A DNA stretch of 64,000 bases, from NCBI GenBank assembly GCA_963715565.1, contig OY970256.1, positions 2,170,001-2,234,000 on the forward strand. Direction: 5' to 3'. The DNA is from JACVRN01 sp963715565. GTDB taxonomy: Bacteria; Acidobacteriota; Blastocatellia; Pyrinomonadales; Pyrinomonadaceae. Position 1 is the first letter of the stretch; the number at the start of each line of letters is the position of its first letter. Both the position numbers and the translations under genes were made by a program. Positions 1 to 9,046 of the stretch are shown piece by piece. The notes beneath the pieces are model-generated. The model worked only from the letters and a program-made list of their open reading frames with translations, was not told the origin of the DNA and ran no database searches.

Positions 1-1
1 G

Positions 2-103
2 GCGGAGCTTTCAATTACCGAGCTGATAGACCGGCTCGCGTCCGATGATCTCGAAACGCGCTTTCTAGCCGAGATGTCTTTGCGCGATGCGACCAATACC
101 TGA
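2..103 (+). CDS. C-terminal end of an unidentified protein (partial)
   Basis: An open frame enters from the left edge and ends at a TGA at 101-103, leaving 33 residues that begin AELSITELIDRL. The tail is acidic and looks helical. It is the end of a gene whose body lies outside the window. Nothing in the fragment identifies a family, so no function is proposed. The next gene follows after about 50 bases on the same strand. Confidence 0.45.
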   Translation, partial: AELSITELIDRLASDDLETRFLAEMSLRDATNT

Positions 104-156
104 CTCAGCTTTCGTCCTGCGGCTTCGCAGGCAGAGCGCGAGCGTAGCATAGAAGA

Positions 157-627
157 GTGGCGCGCATGGTGGCGCGCCGAACGAGTGAGGTTCAAGAAAA
201 GATGGCAGAGCAAAAGAACAGAACCGAAGACGATGAGCGCGACACGTCCCACGCCGGAATAGAAGAGACCCCCGCCTATCGCGAGCGTGTTTATGAATTA
301 GTGCGACGCATCCCCGAAGGGCGCGTCATGACCTACGGGCAAATCGCAGACCTTCTGGGCGAAGGCTACACGGCGCGCACCGTCGGCTTTGTGATGCACG
401 CGGCGGATGAAGATACTACGCCGTGGCAGCGCGTCATCAATTCGCAGGGCGCGTGCTCCACCGGCCGCGTCATCCTGCCGCCAGATAAGCAACAGCGCAT
501 GCTCGAAGCCGAGGGCATCGTGTTCGACCAGAAGGGGCGCTGCAACCTGGGGCGCTATCGCTGGGTTCCGGACGAGGCGCAAAGCGAGAACGAGCAGGAA
601 TCTCAGGGCAGCCTCTTTGCAGATTGA
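157..627 (+). CDS. atl: Alkyltransferase-like protein (Atl/MGMT family, Trp in place of Cys)
   Basis: This has the DNA-binding domain of O6-alkylguanine-DNA alkyltransferases. It includes the helix-turn-helix stretch GRVMTYGQIADLLG (about residues 56-69) and the ARTVG arginine that flips the base. Where the methyl-accepting enzyme has PCHRV, this protein has PWQRV with Trp at residue 90. It therefore cannot accept the alkyl group. Members with this substitution (Atl1, E. coli Atl) bind O6-alkylguanine and hand the lesion to nucleotide excision repair. The first 35 residues are charged and outside the domain; ATG at 202 (residue 16) is an equally good start, since neither has a strong ribosome-binding site. 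The family call is secure, the start is not. Confidence 0.87.
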   Translation: MARMVARRTSEVQEKMAEQKNRTEDDERDTSHAGIEETPAYRERVYELVRRIPEGRVMTYGQIADLLGEGYTARTVGFVMHAADEDTTPWQRVINSQGACSTGRVILPPDKQQRMLEAEGIVFDQKGRCNLGRYRWVPDEAQSENEQESQGSLFAD

Positions 628-656
628 AGGTCTTCTTTTTCCTATAGGAGCAAGAG

Positions 657-1064
657 ATGGATAACGAAAGACTCGCCCGCGTGCCTTACGAAGTCAGCGC
701 GCCGCGCTATTCTGTCGCGCATCACATGGTGACCACGGCTTTCGAGATGCCCGGCTTTCGCATCACGCAGACTTTGGGCGTCGTGCGCGGCATCGTCGTC
801 CGCTCGCGCAACCTCCTTGTCAACATCGGCGCGGCCTTTCAATCTCTGGTCGGCGGCAATATCACCGCCTGGACCAAGCTCTGCGAACAGACTCGCGCGG
901 ACGCCTTCGACATCATGATCCAGCACGCGACAGAGCTTGGGGCCAACGCCATCATCGGCGCGCGTTACGACACGACGGAAATCGCGTCGGGCGTGACGGA
1001 AGTTCTGGCCTACGGCACAGCCGTCATCGTCGAGCCGACCGATGGAGGCGATTACCGCTCATGA
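657..1064 (+). CDS. YbjQ/UPF0145 family protein
   Basis: The 135-residue protein matches the YbjQ (UPF0145) pattern: a TTAFEMPGFRITQTLGVVRG strand near the N terminus, a middle part with LVGGNITAWTKL, and a closing helix-strand pair with LGANAIIGARYDTTEI. Family members form small homo-oligomers and have been called putative heavy-metal-binding domains, but no firm biochemical role is known. AGGAG lies just upstream of the ATG. The stop overlaps the start of the following thioesterase gene by four bases, so the two are probably translationally coupled. Confidence 0.85.
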   Translation: MDNERLARVPYEVSAPRYSVAHHMVTTAFEMPGFRITQTLGVVRGIVVRSRNLLVNIGAAFQSLVGGNITAWTKLCEQTRADAFDIMIQHATELGANAIIGARYDTTEIASGVTEVLAYGTAVIVEPTDGGDYRS

Positions 1065-1483
1065 CGGAAAGCCCGCTCGCGCCGGACGTGCTTCGCCGCA
1101 TCCATGAAGCCTTTGCGCGCGTTCCCTACGCGCATCTTCTGGGAATAGAGGTCGGCGAAATCGAACGCGGCGCGGCCACGCTTTACCTTGATGTGCGCGA
1201 CGAGCTGAAACAGAATCGTGGCGTCGTGCATGGCGGCGCGACGGCCTCTCTGATAGATACCGCCTCGGCCTTTGCCATCCTCTCCGTGCTTGAGCCGGAC
1301 GAGACGACCACGACCATAGACCTCACAATCCACTACCTGCGCCCTTTAACAACGGGTCGCGTGACGGCGAAAGCAGTCGTACGGCGCGCCGGACGCCGCG
1401 TCGTGACCGTCTCCGTGGATGTCACGGATGAAGACGAAACCCTAGCAGCCACAGCACTTACGACTTACCTGCGGCTGTCCTGA
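1061..1483 (+). CDS. PaaI-type hotdog-fold thioesterase
   Basis: A 140-residue single hotdog domain. The hallmark helix segment is GVVHGGATASLIDTASAFAI (about residues 54-73), with the HGG turn and the acidic residue used by PaaI/YdiI-type acyl-CoA thioesterases. It is followed by DLTIHYLRP and the closing strands ending in TALTTYLRL. Such enzymes hydrolyse acyl- or aryl-acyl-CoA thioesters in the cytoplasm; the substrate cannot be read from sequence. The ATGA overlap with the YbjQ gene indicates co-translation. Confidence 0.87.
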   Translation: MTESPLAPDVLRRIHEAFARVPYAHLLGIEVGEIERGAATLYLDVRDELKQNRGVVHGGATASLIDTASAFAILSVLEPDETTTTIDLTIHYLRPLTTGRVTAKAVVRRAGRRVVTVSVDVTDEDETLAATALTTYLRLS

Positions 1484-1608
1484 GCGGTTTTGCAAAAGAG
1501 CCGTCCGTTCGTCCGAATTTTTCCTAGACAAACCTTGTTAAATTGTGTGAAAATGAGTTTGACTCCGCTGCTGGCGCTCTCAGCAGCACACACTTCCTTT
1601 TCTAACGG

Positions 1609-3369
1609 ATGGGTCTTTCTGCCCTGCCCATCAGAGCCGCTTCCGTTTCGATGCACTCTCTTTACCACGCCCTACTTCAACAGCACCCCAGGCAGTTGAC
1701 GTCTGTCCGTTGCGCGGAGCAAACCATCGCGCAACTGCATCGCTATTTTGAGGACGTGGTGCTGGAGAATAACCTTGCGGCCTTAGTCATAGAGAGCCTT
1801 CCTTTCAAGACAGAGCGTTCATTGCGCGATCTGGCGCGCGTCCGAGAGATTGGCCGCGCTGCCCATCGCGCCTTCTTTTTTGTCGCCGCCCGTGATGCGC
1901 TGAACGAGATGCCCCTGCGCACGAACGAGTTTGACCCGGAGCCTGTGCTTCTGCGCCGCCCCGAGCACGAGAGGGATTTCGAGCGCTTTGTAGTCATCGC
2001 AGACGCGCGCTTCTCCGCCCTGCTCGCCTCCGTTCACAACACGGAAGAAGACGGCGCGGAGAGTCACGTAGGCGACGAGGTAATCTGGACTTTCGAGCCG
2101 GACATAGTTTATTCGGCGCTTGAATATTTGATGGCGCGCGTCACAGCCGAGCGTCCATTTCAGGCAGCGTCATTTTCCACTGCGGTTCGCTCTTCGATGC
2201 CGAAGGCGACTTCGCTTCAGTTGACCGTGAGCGTGACGACCAAGCTCGCGCGTCTCTTGCAGGAACAGGCCGGGCGCGAGATTGCCGTCAACCGCATCGC
2301 CACCGCGATTCGTAATTCGCTTGAGCTTGATAGCGTGCTGCAAACCACCGTCAACGAAGTGGGCAACGCTCTTAAGGCCCAGAACTGCGCGTTGCGTGTA
2401 CTGGGCGAAGCTGGTAACGAGCCTCTCACTAAATGCTATTTCCGCGACAGAGCGGACGACGGGAGTTCAGACGAAGAGACGGAATTGCTCGGCGATCTGG
2501 ATGCCTACAGCGTGCGACTGGCGGGCCGCTTTAAGAACTACGTGCTCGACGGCAGCGCGAGCCGAGAAGACGCGGACCAGAACATACGACCCGTGGCCGC
2601 CGTCCCGCTTGTTTACCGCACAGCAGATTCTCGCCAGGAGCGTTTCATGGGCGTGCTGATGGTCAGTTCCGACGACCCTACGCGCGTCTGGCAGGAGACG
2701 GAAGTTTTGTTGCTGCGCACGGTGGCGGATCAGGTCACGATCGCCGTCAACCACGCGCGGCTCTTTTCGCAAACGCAGCAGCAAGCCCTGACCGATGTCC
2801 TCACGAGCTGCTTCAATCGTCGCTTCTTCGAGATGCAGTTGGAGCGCGATCTGCATCTGGCGACGCGCATGCGTCAACCCGTCTCGCTCATTCTCATGGA
2901 CATAGACCACTTCAAGAAGGTCAACGATACCCACGGCCACGAGGCCGGAGACGTGGCCCTGCGTCTTCTGGCCGAGAGCATACGGCAGGAGTTGCGCGGC
3001 GTGGACACTGCGGCGCGTTATGGCGGCGAAGAGTTTGCTGTGATTCTGCCGCAGGCCGGTGTGGACGGTGCGGCTGCCGTGGCCGAGCGGCTGCGCGCGC
3101 GCATAGAGAGAACCGAAGTGCCCGGCGTCGGGTTCATCACAGCTTCTTTCGGCGTGGCGACCTACCCGCTTCACGCCACCACGCGCGACATGCTCGTCGG
3201 CACGGCTGACCGCGCGCTCTACAACGCCAAGAACGCTGGACGCAACCGCGTTTCTATGCCGCAGGTCGAAGTGACGTTGACGGACGACATGTTCGATCTG
3301 GGCGAGCACGTCACCGAAATTCCGGAAGCGCCGGAGCCGGAAGCGGTCCCAATCTCGCCCGCCCTCTAA
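1609..3369 (+). CDS. Diguanylate cyclase with DICT-like, GAF and GGDEF domains
   Basis: The C-terminal third is a GGDEF domain. It has MDIDHFKKVNDTHGHEAGD (metal and substrate site), then YGGEEFAVILPQ with the active GGEEF motif at about residues 472-476. RGVD lies nine residues before it, the place of the RxxD product-inhibition site, so an active c-di-GMP synthase with feedback control is expected. Residues about 215-390 look like a GAF sensor (NCALRVLGEAGNEPL to ADQVTIAVNHARL). The N-terminal 170 residues, with FEDVVLENNLAALVIESLPF, resemble the DICT sensory domain; this call is tentative. There are no membrane segments, so it is cytosolic. The start is uncertain: ATG at 1609 or 1651, neither with a good ribosome-binding site. 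Confidence 0.9.
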   Translation: MGLSALPIRAASVSMHSLYHALLQQHPRQLTSVRCAEQTIAQLHRYFEDVVLENNLAALVIESLPFKTERSLRDLARVREIGRAAHRAFFFVAARDALNEMPLRTNEFDPEPVLLRRPEHERDFERFVVIADARFSALLASVHNTEEDGAESHVGDEVIWTFEPDIVYSALEYLMARVTAERPFQAASFSTAVRSSMPKATSLQLTVSVTTKLARLLQEQAGREIAVNRIATAIRNSLELDSVLQTTVNEVGNALKAQNCALRVLGEAGNEPLTKCYFRDRADDGSSDEETELLGDLDAYSVRLAGRFKNYVLDGSASREDADQNIRPVAAVPLVYRTADSRQERFMGVLMVSSDDPTRVWQETEVLLLRTVADQVTIAVNHARLFSQTQQQALTDVLTSCFNRRFFEMQLERDLHLATRMRQPVSLILMDIDHFKKVNDTHGHEAGDVALRLLAESIRQELRGVDTAARYGGEEFAVILPQAGVDGAAAVAERLRARIERTEVPGVGFITASFGVATYPLHATTRDMLVGTADRALYNAKNAGRNRVSMPQVEVTLTDDMFDLGEHVTEIPEAPEPEAVPISPAL

Positions 3370-3544
3370 AAGATTTTCCCCGTCCGCCGGAAGAATTTCA
3401 CGCACGCCTTCCCTTCTCCAAAAGAAAATTCTTAAATAGCTGTTGAGCCTGCAAACCGGTTCGTTTGCATAGTTCACGCTCACCTGATAACGTTGCTCTA
3501 TCCTCGTCAACTATCAACAGGTTTCGTTATCCAGGGGGCAGACC

Positions 3545-4597
3545 GTGAAGACTCTTGCCAGCACACCTCTTTCGATTCTCAGTCTCGCAACTTATCAGCA
3601 GGGCAAAACAATTTCCGACGCTTTCCGTGCGGCTCGTGATTTAGCTCAACATGCGGAGCGCCTCGGTTATGAGCGATTCTGGCTGGCCGAGCACCACAAC
3701 CTTGAAGGTGTAGCGAGCGCGGCCACGCCCATCCTCATCGGGTACATCGCCGCGCACACCGGAAAGATTCGCGTCGGCTCGGGCGGCATCATGCTGCCCA
3801 ACCATGCGCCGCTCGTCGTGGCCGAGCAGTTCGGCACGCTGGAAATATTGTATCCGGGAAGAATCGACCTCGGGTTGGGGCGCGCACCGGGCAGTGATGC
3901 TTTGACGATGCGTGCGCTGCGTCGTGATTCTCGTCTCAGGGGAGATGATTTTCCGGAGCTGATAGAGGAGCTTCTCTTTTTCTTCGCGCCGCCCCAGCCG
4001 GGACAAAGAGTGAAAGCAATCCCCGGCGCTGGACTCAACATCCCAATCTGGATTTTAGGCTCCAGCCTCTATAGCGCCCACCTCGCCGCGCGGCTGGGGC
4101 GTCCCTACGCCTTTGCAAGCCACTTCGCTCCGGCTCAGATGCTGGAAGCGTTCAAAATCTACCGCTCGGATTTTCGTCCCTCTGAAGTTTTGAAAAAACC
4201 TTATACGATGGCTGGCGTGCCCGTGGTTGCGGCTGACACAACGGAGCGCGCGGAGTTTCTGGCGACGAGCATCTACCAACGATTCCTGAGCATGGTGCGA
4301 GGGAATTTAGCTCCGACTCCTCCGCCTGTCGAAAGCATGCAGGGACTTTGGAGCCCGCGAGAGGAAGAGGCTGCAAGGTCTATGTTAAAAATCATGGTCG
4401 TCGGCGGACCGGAAAAAGTGCGTCATGGCTTAGAGGACTTGATTGAGCTGACGGAAGTGGACGAGCTGATGATTGTTTCCGAGTTGTTCGACGAGAAGGA
4501 CTCGCAGAGGTCGTTTGAAATCATAGCCGAAGTCTCGCAAAGAACTTCCGCCATGGAGCAATCCGCCACGGAGCAACAGGCTGCGGCTTCGACCTGA
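3545..4597 (+). CDS. LLM-class (luciferase-like) flavin-dependent monooxygenase
   Basis: A 350-residue TIM-barrel protein of the luciferase-like family. Diagnostic segments are GYERFWLAEHHN near residue 40, VGSGGIMLPNHAPLVVAEQFGTLE, and the GRIDLGLGRAPG turn. The pattern is that of the single-domain YhbW/MsnO8 group, which uses FMNH2 and oxygen; the substrate is not predictable. The start is GTG, with a purine-rich CAGGGGGCAG a few bases upstream as ribosome-binding site. An aldo/keto reductase gene follows 19 bases downstream on the same strand, suggesting a two-gene redox unit. Confidence 0.87.
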   Translation: MKTLASTPLSILSLATYQQGKTISDAFRAARDLAQHAERLGYERFWLAEHHNLEGVASAATPILIGYIAAHTGKIRVGSGGIMLPNHAPLVVAEQFGTLEILYPGRIDLGLGRAPGSDALTMRALRRDSRLRGDDFPELIEELLFFFAPPQPGQRVKAIPGAGLNIPIWILGSSLYSAHLAARLGRPYAFASHFAPAQMLEAFKIYRSDFRPSEVLKKPYTMAGVPVVAADTTERAEFLATSIYQRFLSMVRGNLAPTPPPVESMQGLWSPREEEAARSMLKIMVVGGPEKVRHGLEDLIELTEVDELMIVSELFDEKDSQRSFEIIAEVSQRTSAMEQSATEQQAAAST

Positions 4598-4616
4598 AAG
4601 GTGAAGAGGGAGAATC

Positions 4617-5603
4617 ATGCTGATAAAACGTAAGCTCGGACAACAGGGGTTGGAGGTCTCTGCGCTCGGGCTGGGCTGCATGGGGATGAGCCAGTCATAC
4701 GGCGTGCCGGATGATGCAGAATCCGTCGCCACGATTCATCGTGCTATTGAGCTTGGCGTGACGTTATTCGACACGGCGGAAGTCTACGGCCCTTACACGA
4801 ATGAGGAGCTGCTCGGGCGCGCTCTCAAAGGCCGTCGCGAGCAAGTCGTCATCGCTACCAAGTTCGGCTTTCGCATAGAGGACGGGCAAATCGTCGGCGT
4901 CAACAGCAGGCCCGAGCATTTACGCAAGGTGGCCGAAAGCTCCCTGCGCAGGCTCGGCACGGATTACATAGACCTCTTCTACCAGCATCGCGTCGATCCG
5001 GATGTGCCGATTGAAGAGACCGTCGGTGCGATGAGCGATCTGGTCCAGGAAGGAAAGGTGCGCTTCCTCGGACTTTCAGAAGCGGGCGAGGAAAATATTC
5101 GCCGCGCGCATGCCGTCTATCCCATCTCTGCGCTCCAGAGCGAGTACTCGCTGTGGGAGCGCAATCTTGAGCCGCGCATTATTCCACTGCTGCGCGAGCT
5201 TGGCATAGGTCTCGTGCCGTTCAGCCCGCTCGGACGCGGATTTTTAACCGGACAGGCTGTGCGCGCAGAGGAATACGCGGAAGGCGATTTTCGTAGGGGC
5301 GACCCGCGCTTTCAGGGCGAGAACTTCGACGCGAACATGCGCGCGGCTGCTGTGGTGAAGGATCTGGCTGTGCAGAAGAATGCTAAGGCCGGACAGGTCG
5401 CGCTCGCGTGGCTGCTCTCGAAGGGAGAAGACATAGTGCCTATTCCGGGCACGAAGCGCCGTAAGTATCTGGAAGAAAATGTCGCGGCGGCAGATGTGGC
5501 GCTCAGTCCGGCAGAGCTTGAACAACTGGACGCGGCGCTCGCGCCGGAAGCTGTGGCCGGTCCCCGCTACAACGAGCGGCAGATGGCGCTTGTTGACCGC
5601 TAA
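4617..5603 (+). CDS. Aldo/keto reductase (YajO/AKR13-like)
   Basis: NADPH-dependent (alpha/beta)8-barrel reductase of 328 residues. Visible family marks: LGLGCMGMS at the N terminus, FDTAEVYG with the catalytic Asp and Tyr, ATKFGF with the catalytic Lys, DLFYQHRVDP with the catalytic His, and the cofactor-side PIPGTKRRKYLEEN. It is close in pattern to the reductase at 59456-60454 and probably a paralogue. The natural substrate is unknown. GAGGGAG precedes the ATG. Confidence 0.9.
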   Translation: MLIKRKLGQQGLEVSALGLGCMGMSQSYGVPDDAESVATIHRAIELGVTLFDTAEVYGPYTNEELLGRALKGRREQVVIATKFGFRIEDGQIVGVNSRPEHLRKVAESSLRRLGTDYIDLFYQHRVDPDVPIEETVGAMSDLVQEGKVRFLGLSEAGEENIRRAHAVYPISALQSEYSLWERNLEPRIIPLLRELGIGLVPFSPLGRGFLTGQAVRAEEYAEGDFRRGDPRFQGENFDANMRAAAVVKDLAVQKNAKAGQVALAWLLSKGEDIVPIPGTKRRKYLEENVAAADVALSPAELEQLDAALAPEAVAGPRYNERQMALVDR

Positions 5604-5649
5604 TTTGCTGAACGGAGTTCACAGGGGATTCACGGCTCGCAGCGGCTCG

Positions 5650-6555
5650 TCAATTAATCGCGTCCGTATCGCGGCCCTCACGCTCGACGCGCACAGGCTC
5701 TTTTTCCCTGCGCCCGCCGAACAATTCCGTCGTCCCTTCCGTCACAGAAAATCCTGCGCGCGGCGGCGGGAGCGCGGCGGGTTCTACCGAAGAGATGGGT
5801 TGCTCTTGATGTAGCTGAACGGTTTGCCGCTCGTCTCGTTTGAGCCGGAGCGCACCGTTCAGACGCTTCCACGCGAATGCGCCTACTAAAAAATTCAGAA
5901 AAGCGAAAATCCCGGTCAGCGCAATTAATAACGCTAGAGCCTTGACCGTGGTCGTTCCCTTTACTGCAACGGCTACGAGTGTCAGGACGGTGACGAGCAA
6001 ACTGGTGAGTGAAATTATCGTGCTCGTGACGACGGAGGTGTGGCCCGCTCGCGTTTCCGCGCTCATCCTGAGCACGTCGAGCGTGGCCTGCTCCGACACG
6101 AGCGGCGCGCCGCAGCGACGGCAGAAGCGCGAATCGTCCGTCGATTCCGTGCCGCACGCCGCGCACATTTTGTCTGCGGCCTTGAGCGTGGCGAGCGCGG
6201 TAATCGCTTCGGCCTCGCGCGTCAGCACTTCCTTTTCACCCTTCGAGAGCCAGGGATGCTTGATTGAGTAATCGAACGTGGCGCGCGTGGCAAATGGACC
6301 TGCGGGCTTGAGCCGTATGACGAGCGTCATCGCGTAGTCGAGCACGTCAGCCGAGCCGTACCACGTTCCCCAGCCGCGCGCCCCTCTGCGCCCGCGCAGC
6401 GCAGGCTCTTCTTCAATCACGTCATAGCCCAGGCGTTCGAGAGCCGCCTCCAGTCGCGCACGCACGGTTTCCATATCACCCGTGAGCACACGCTTCAAAT
6501 AAATCTCTGTGGTTTGCTGGCCGAACCCGCCGCCGTAATCCACGAACTCCGACAT
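5650..6555 (-). CDS. Zinc-ribbon membrane protein of unknown function
   Basis: I place the start at the ATG at 6555 (MSEFVDYGGG) because AGGGAG lies just upstream; the frame is open for 39 more codons without other support. Residues about 1-125 form a soluble alpha/beta part. A rubredoxin-like zinc ribbon follows (CAACGTESTDDSRFCRRCG, two CxxC pairs). Then come two hydrophobic segments (VVTSTIISLTSLLVTVLTLV and ALALLIALTGIFAFLNFLVG) and a polar tail rich in Glu and Arg. Zinc ribbons of this type commonly open envelope proteins of unknown role. No function is assigned. Confidence 0.75.
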   Translation of the reverse strand: MSEFVDYGGGFGQQTTEIYLKRVLTGDMETVRARLEAALERLGYDVIEEEPALRGRRGARGWGTWYGSADVLDYAMTLVIRLKPAGPFATRATFDYSIKHPWLSKGEKEVLTREAEAITALATLKAADKMCAACGTESTDDSRFCRRCGAPLVSEQATLDVLRMSAETRAGHTSVVTSTIISLTSLLVTVLTLVAVAVKGTTTVKALALLIALTGIFAFLNFLVGAFAWKRLNGALRLKRDERQTVQLHQEQPISSVEPAALPPPRAGFSVTEGTTELFGGRREKEPVRVEREGRDTDAIN

Positions 6556-6673
6556 TTTGACGCTCCCTTTGAGTGAGTAAGGTAAACAGACGTACGCAGA
6601 CGCCCGCCATAATGTTTCCACCCGGCCAAAATGACAAAGAGTTTTCACCACGATATAGCGGCTTAGTTTCAAT

Positions 6674-6805
6674 TATGACTCACCGCGGAGGCGCAAAGGG
6701 CGCAGAGTTTACGCAGAGAGTTGAATTCTTTTCTCTGCGCCCCCTCTGCGTCCTCTGCGCCTCTGCGGTGAATGATTTAAGTAAAATCCGCTCTCAGGCT
6801 TTAAC
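6674..6805. repeat. GCGCAGAG-type hairpin repeat, copy 1
   Basis: A palindromic element built from short units around CGCAGAGG on the left arm and CTCTGCGC on the right. It opens with CTCACCGCGGAGG and closes with CCTCTGCGGTGAATGA. The core of about 100 bp recurs at 9106-9202 and 17904-18003. With copy 2 it also shares an outer flank containing CGCTCTCA. That flank reaches the stop codon of the gene at 6794-8296. Confidence 0.85.
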
Positions 6806-8296
6806 AATCACTGTCGCATGACGACATCCGGCGGCTTGTCTTCTCTTCACCGACACAGCATGTGCAATAGTAATTACTGCCGAGAGTAAACAGACAGTTC
6901 CCAAAGCACCAAACGCGGCAAGCGTCGCGGCGTCGGGTGCGACAACAGATTGGCCTCGCAGCGCCTGCCACGCGAGTAGCAGTATCAGACCCAGATAAGC
7001 AAGGCCCGTTGTCCAAACAAGCGACAGCCTGTGTCCCACGGCCAGGCGGGAGGAGGCGCGCGCCCAAATGGATAAGAGCCAGCCCACGAGCGGCAGCACC
7101 TGCATCGCATGAAGACCAACGAAGTGTGCAACGCGCAGATCGCCGCCCGTCGTGCTCCATCCGACCACGGGCAATCCCGGCCCGCCGTCCGCGACGCCTA
7201 CGCTGTGCGCTCCGAAGGTCTGCGGCGCGCCTCCCGCTGCGATGCGCGCACGCTGCTCAGGCGTCGGGATGGAAGTCATCAAAAAAGCCAGCCCCATGCC
7301 GACAGCCGAAATAAAGATGCCCAGACGTAAAGACCACGCGAAGACGCGGTCGGGCATGCGCTGTTTGAGAAGCAGCACGCCGACAAGCAGATTTGCCGCC
7401 CACGTCAAGATGATGAATGCCCCCATCATCATGAAGAGAACGGAGTCCAGCCTTGTAGAAAAATTAAAATGGCTCGTCGTCCCGCGCGCCGCCTGCGTGA
7501 CGATGATTACCATTTCGACTATGAAGCTCAAGACCGTGACGTTGGCCGCCAGCCGCACGAGTCGCGTGTGTCCACGAACGAAGCCGAGCAGCCAGACAAA
7601 AGTTAAAGAATAGATGCTGATGGAAACGGCGAACTTTGCAGGCTTGAGCCACACGGGCGCGCCCGTCACGATGCGCGGGTCGAGTAGAATGCCCACGAGG
7701 GTAACTAAAAAAACGAGCAGCATGCCCAAGCCCGCAATGGTCAGCGGCTTATTCAGAGACATGGCGCGGCCAAACGCTGCGCGCAAGCTGGTCCGCAGGT
7801 TTTTGATTGCATGGCTCGCCACGACCTTCATTCTATCTTCCTTTCCTGTGAAGCTAGGGTCTGTTCCAGCATCGACGGCGCGAGAGCGTGCGGCGACCAC
7901 GCGCACTAGCAGATAGAGCAGAAACCCTACAGGCCCTAGCATGAGCGTCAGAAAAAGTACGGGGGCCATCAGCCATGCGTTAATGCTTCGCTCACGGCTG
8001 TCCAGGTATATCCAGCGGCCCACGAAGAGATCGAAAGCCAGAAAATGCATCCAGGCGATGGTCGCGCCCGCGTGCGAGCCCAGGAGCGCCGCGATGCCTT
8101 CGAGCATCGGACGGGAGACGGCGGGCCAGACCTCGTTCAGTCGCGGCAGCACCAGCACCAGGTAAATAATCGCGGGTGCAGCAATCACCAGGGGAGATGC
8201 AAGGATGCGCCGCGTCCAACGCCAGCCCGGTGCAATAATCATCAGGAACCAGAAAGGCATCACCGTCAGGCTGCTCAAGCTAAAAAGCGTTTTCAT
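6794..8296 (-). CDS. Polytopic membrane protein with N-terminal ABA4-like (DUF4281) domain
   Basis: The start is set at ATG 8296, preceded by GGAG at good spacing, 15 codons inside the longest frame. Residues about 1-145 match the ABA4-like pattern: four hydrophobic helices, with HAGATIAWMHFLAFDLFVGR and LMLGPVGFLLYLLVR. Plant ABA4 is needed for neoxanthin formation; bacterial relatives have no settled role. A loop follows, then about seven more membrane helices (for example SISIYSLTFVWLLGFVRG, LGILLDP, FVGLHAMQVLPLVGWLL). The C-terminal half is not a family I recognise. It lies 70 bases downstream of a TetR gene, with that regulator's probable operator between them. The stop codon lies in the flank of repeat copy 1. 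Confidence 0.75.
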   Translation of the reverse strand: MKTLFSLSSLTVMPFWFLMIIAPGWRWTRRILASPLVIAAPAIIYLVLVLPRLNEVWPAVSRPMLEGIAALLGSHAGATIAWMHFLAFDLFVGRWIYLDSRERSINAWLMAPVLFLTLMLGPVGFLLYLLVRVVAARSRAVDAGTDPSFTGKEDRMKVVASHAIKNLRTSLRAAFGRAMSLNKPLTIAGLGMLLVFLVTLVGILLDPRIVTGAPVWLKPAKFAVSISIYSLTFVWLLGFVRGHTRLVRLAANVTVLSFIVEMVIIVTQAARGTTSHFNFSTRLDSVLFMMMGAFIILTWAANLLVGVLLLKQRMPDRVFAWSLRLGIFISAVGMGLAFLMTSIPTPEQRARIAAGGAPQTFGAHSVGVADGGPGLPVVGWSTTGGDLRVAHFVGLHAMQVLPLVGWLLSIWARASSRLAVGHRLSLVWTTGLAYLGLILLLAWQALRGQSVVAPDAATLAAFGALGTVCLLSAVITIAHAVSVKRRQAAGCRHATVIVKA

Positions 8297-8334
8297 CTCA
8301 ATCTCCTTCGCTTGGGTTAACAAGTCAAATTCAG

Positions 8335-8348
8335 GTAACACTGTTAAC
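8335..8348. promoter_or_regulatory. Probable TetR operator in front of the ABA4-like gene
   Basis: GTAACACTGTTAAC lies between the TetR gene and the membrane protein gene. The same sequence, inverted and differing only at the centre, lies upstream of the TetR gene itself (9047-9060). Both approximate a 15-bp palindrome GTTAACA-N-TGTTAAC, the size and symmetry bound by TetR dimers. Confidence 0.6.
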
Positions 8349-8366
8349 CTGTATCACAAAAAAATT

Positions 8367-9032
8367 TTATTGAGGCCGCAATCCTTCAACCGTCATGCGC
8401 AGCGCGACGGAAGCGCTCTTTCGTAACAACTCCGGCGTAAACTTTGCGCTCCCGGTGATTGCCAGAGAGGTCAGGCCGTGGACCGTAGCCCAGATAGCGT
8501 GGCTGTAAGCATCAACGTCGCCGCGCTTCATCACGCGTGCGTCCATCGCCGCCTTGACCGCCTCTTGCAGGATGTTAAAAGAATCTATCACCGGCTTGTC
8601 CTCGTCCCGGCGGCTCTCGAAAAGAAAATCCGAGCGCTGCATAAACATTAATTGATAGTGGACGGGATTTTTCAGCCCGAAATCTATGTAAGCACGTCCC
8701 AGCGCCTCTATGCGCTTTAAGGGATCGCGCGTGCCCGCGGCGGCATCCATCAATTCGCGCCCGAACTCCATAAAGCCATCGTAGATGATGGCAAAGAGCA
8801 GGTCGTCCTTGTTCTCAAAATAGCGATAGATGGTGGTCGCCGAATAGCCTATGCGTTCGGCCACCTGTCGGAGCGAAAATCCTTCGTACCCGTGCTCCAG
8901 AAAAAGCTCGCCCGCGGCGTCCAGAATCATCTGCCGGACGCTCTCTTTTTGCTGCGCGCGCCGCTCGCGGCTCGCCTTACGCAAGCGCTCAGCCTGAGTC
9001 GTACGCCTTTTTGTTACCGCTTCACCAGTCAT
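8367..9032 (-). CDS. TetR-family transcriptional regulator
   Basis: A 221-residue protein. A basic N-terminal tail leads into a TetR DNA-binding domain: ILDAAGELFLEHGYEGFSLR, then RQVAERIGYSATTIYRYFENKDDL (residues about 35-80), with the helix-turn-helix in the second stretch. The C-terminal ligand domain resembles the TetR_C_33/WHG type (LGRAYIDFGLKNPVHYQLMF, then HAIWATVHGLTSLAI). The likely target is its own promoter and the ABA4-like gene downstream, since matching palindromes sit before both. The inducer is unknown. Confidence 0.9.
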   Translation of the reverse strand: MTGEAVTKRRTTQAERLRKASRERRAQQKESVRQMILDAAGELFLEHGYEGFSLRQVAERIGYSATTIYRYFENKDDLLFAIIYDGFMEFGRELMDAAAGTRDPLKRIEALGRAYIDFGLKNPVHYQLMFMQRSDFLFESRRDEDKPVIDSFNILQEAVKAAMDARVMKRGDVDAYSHAIWATVHGLTSLAITGSAKFTPELLRKSASVALRMTVEGLRPQ

Positions 9033-9046
9033 AAATCACCAATTAA

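Noticed and set aside
2467..3510. 347-codon frame on the minus strand across the diguanylate cyclase gene
   Set aside because: Antisense shadow of a gene with intact GGDEF motifs; low-complexity His/Arg/Val-rich translation.
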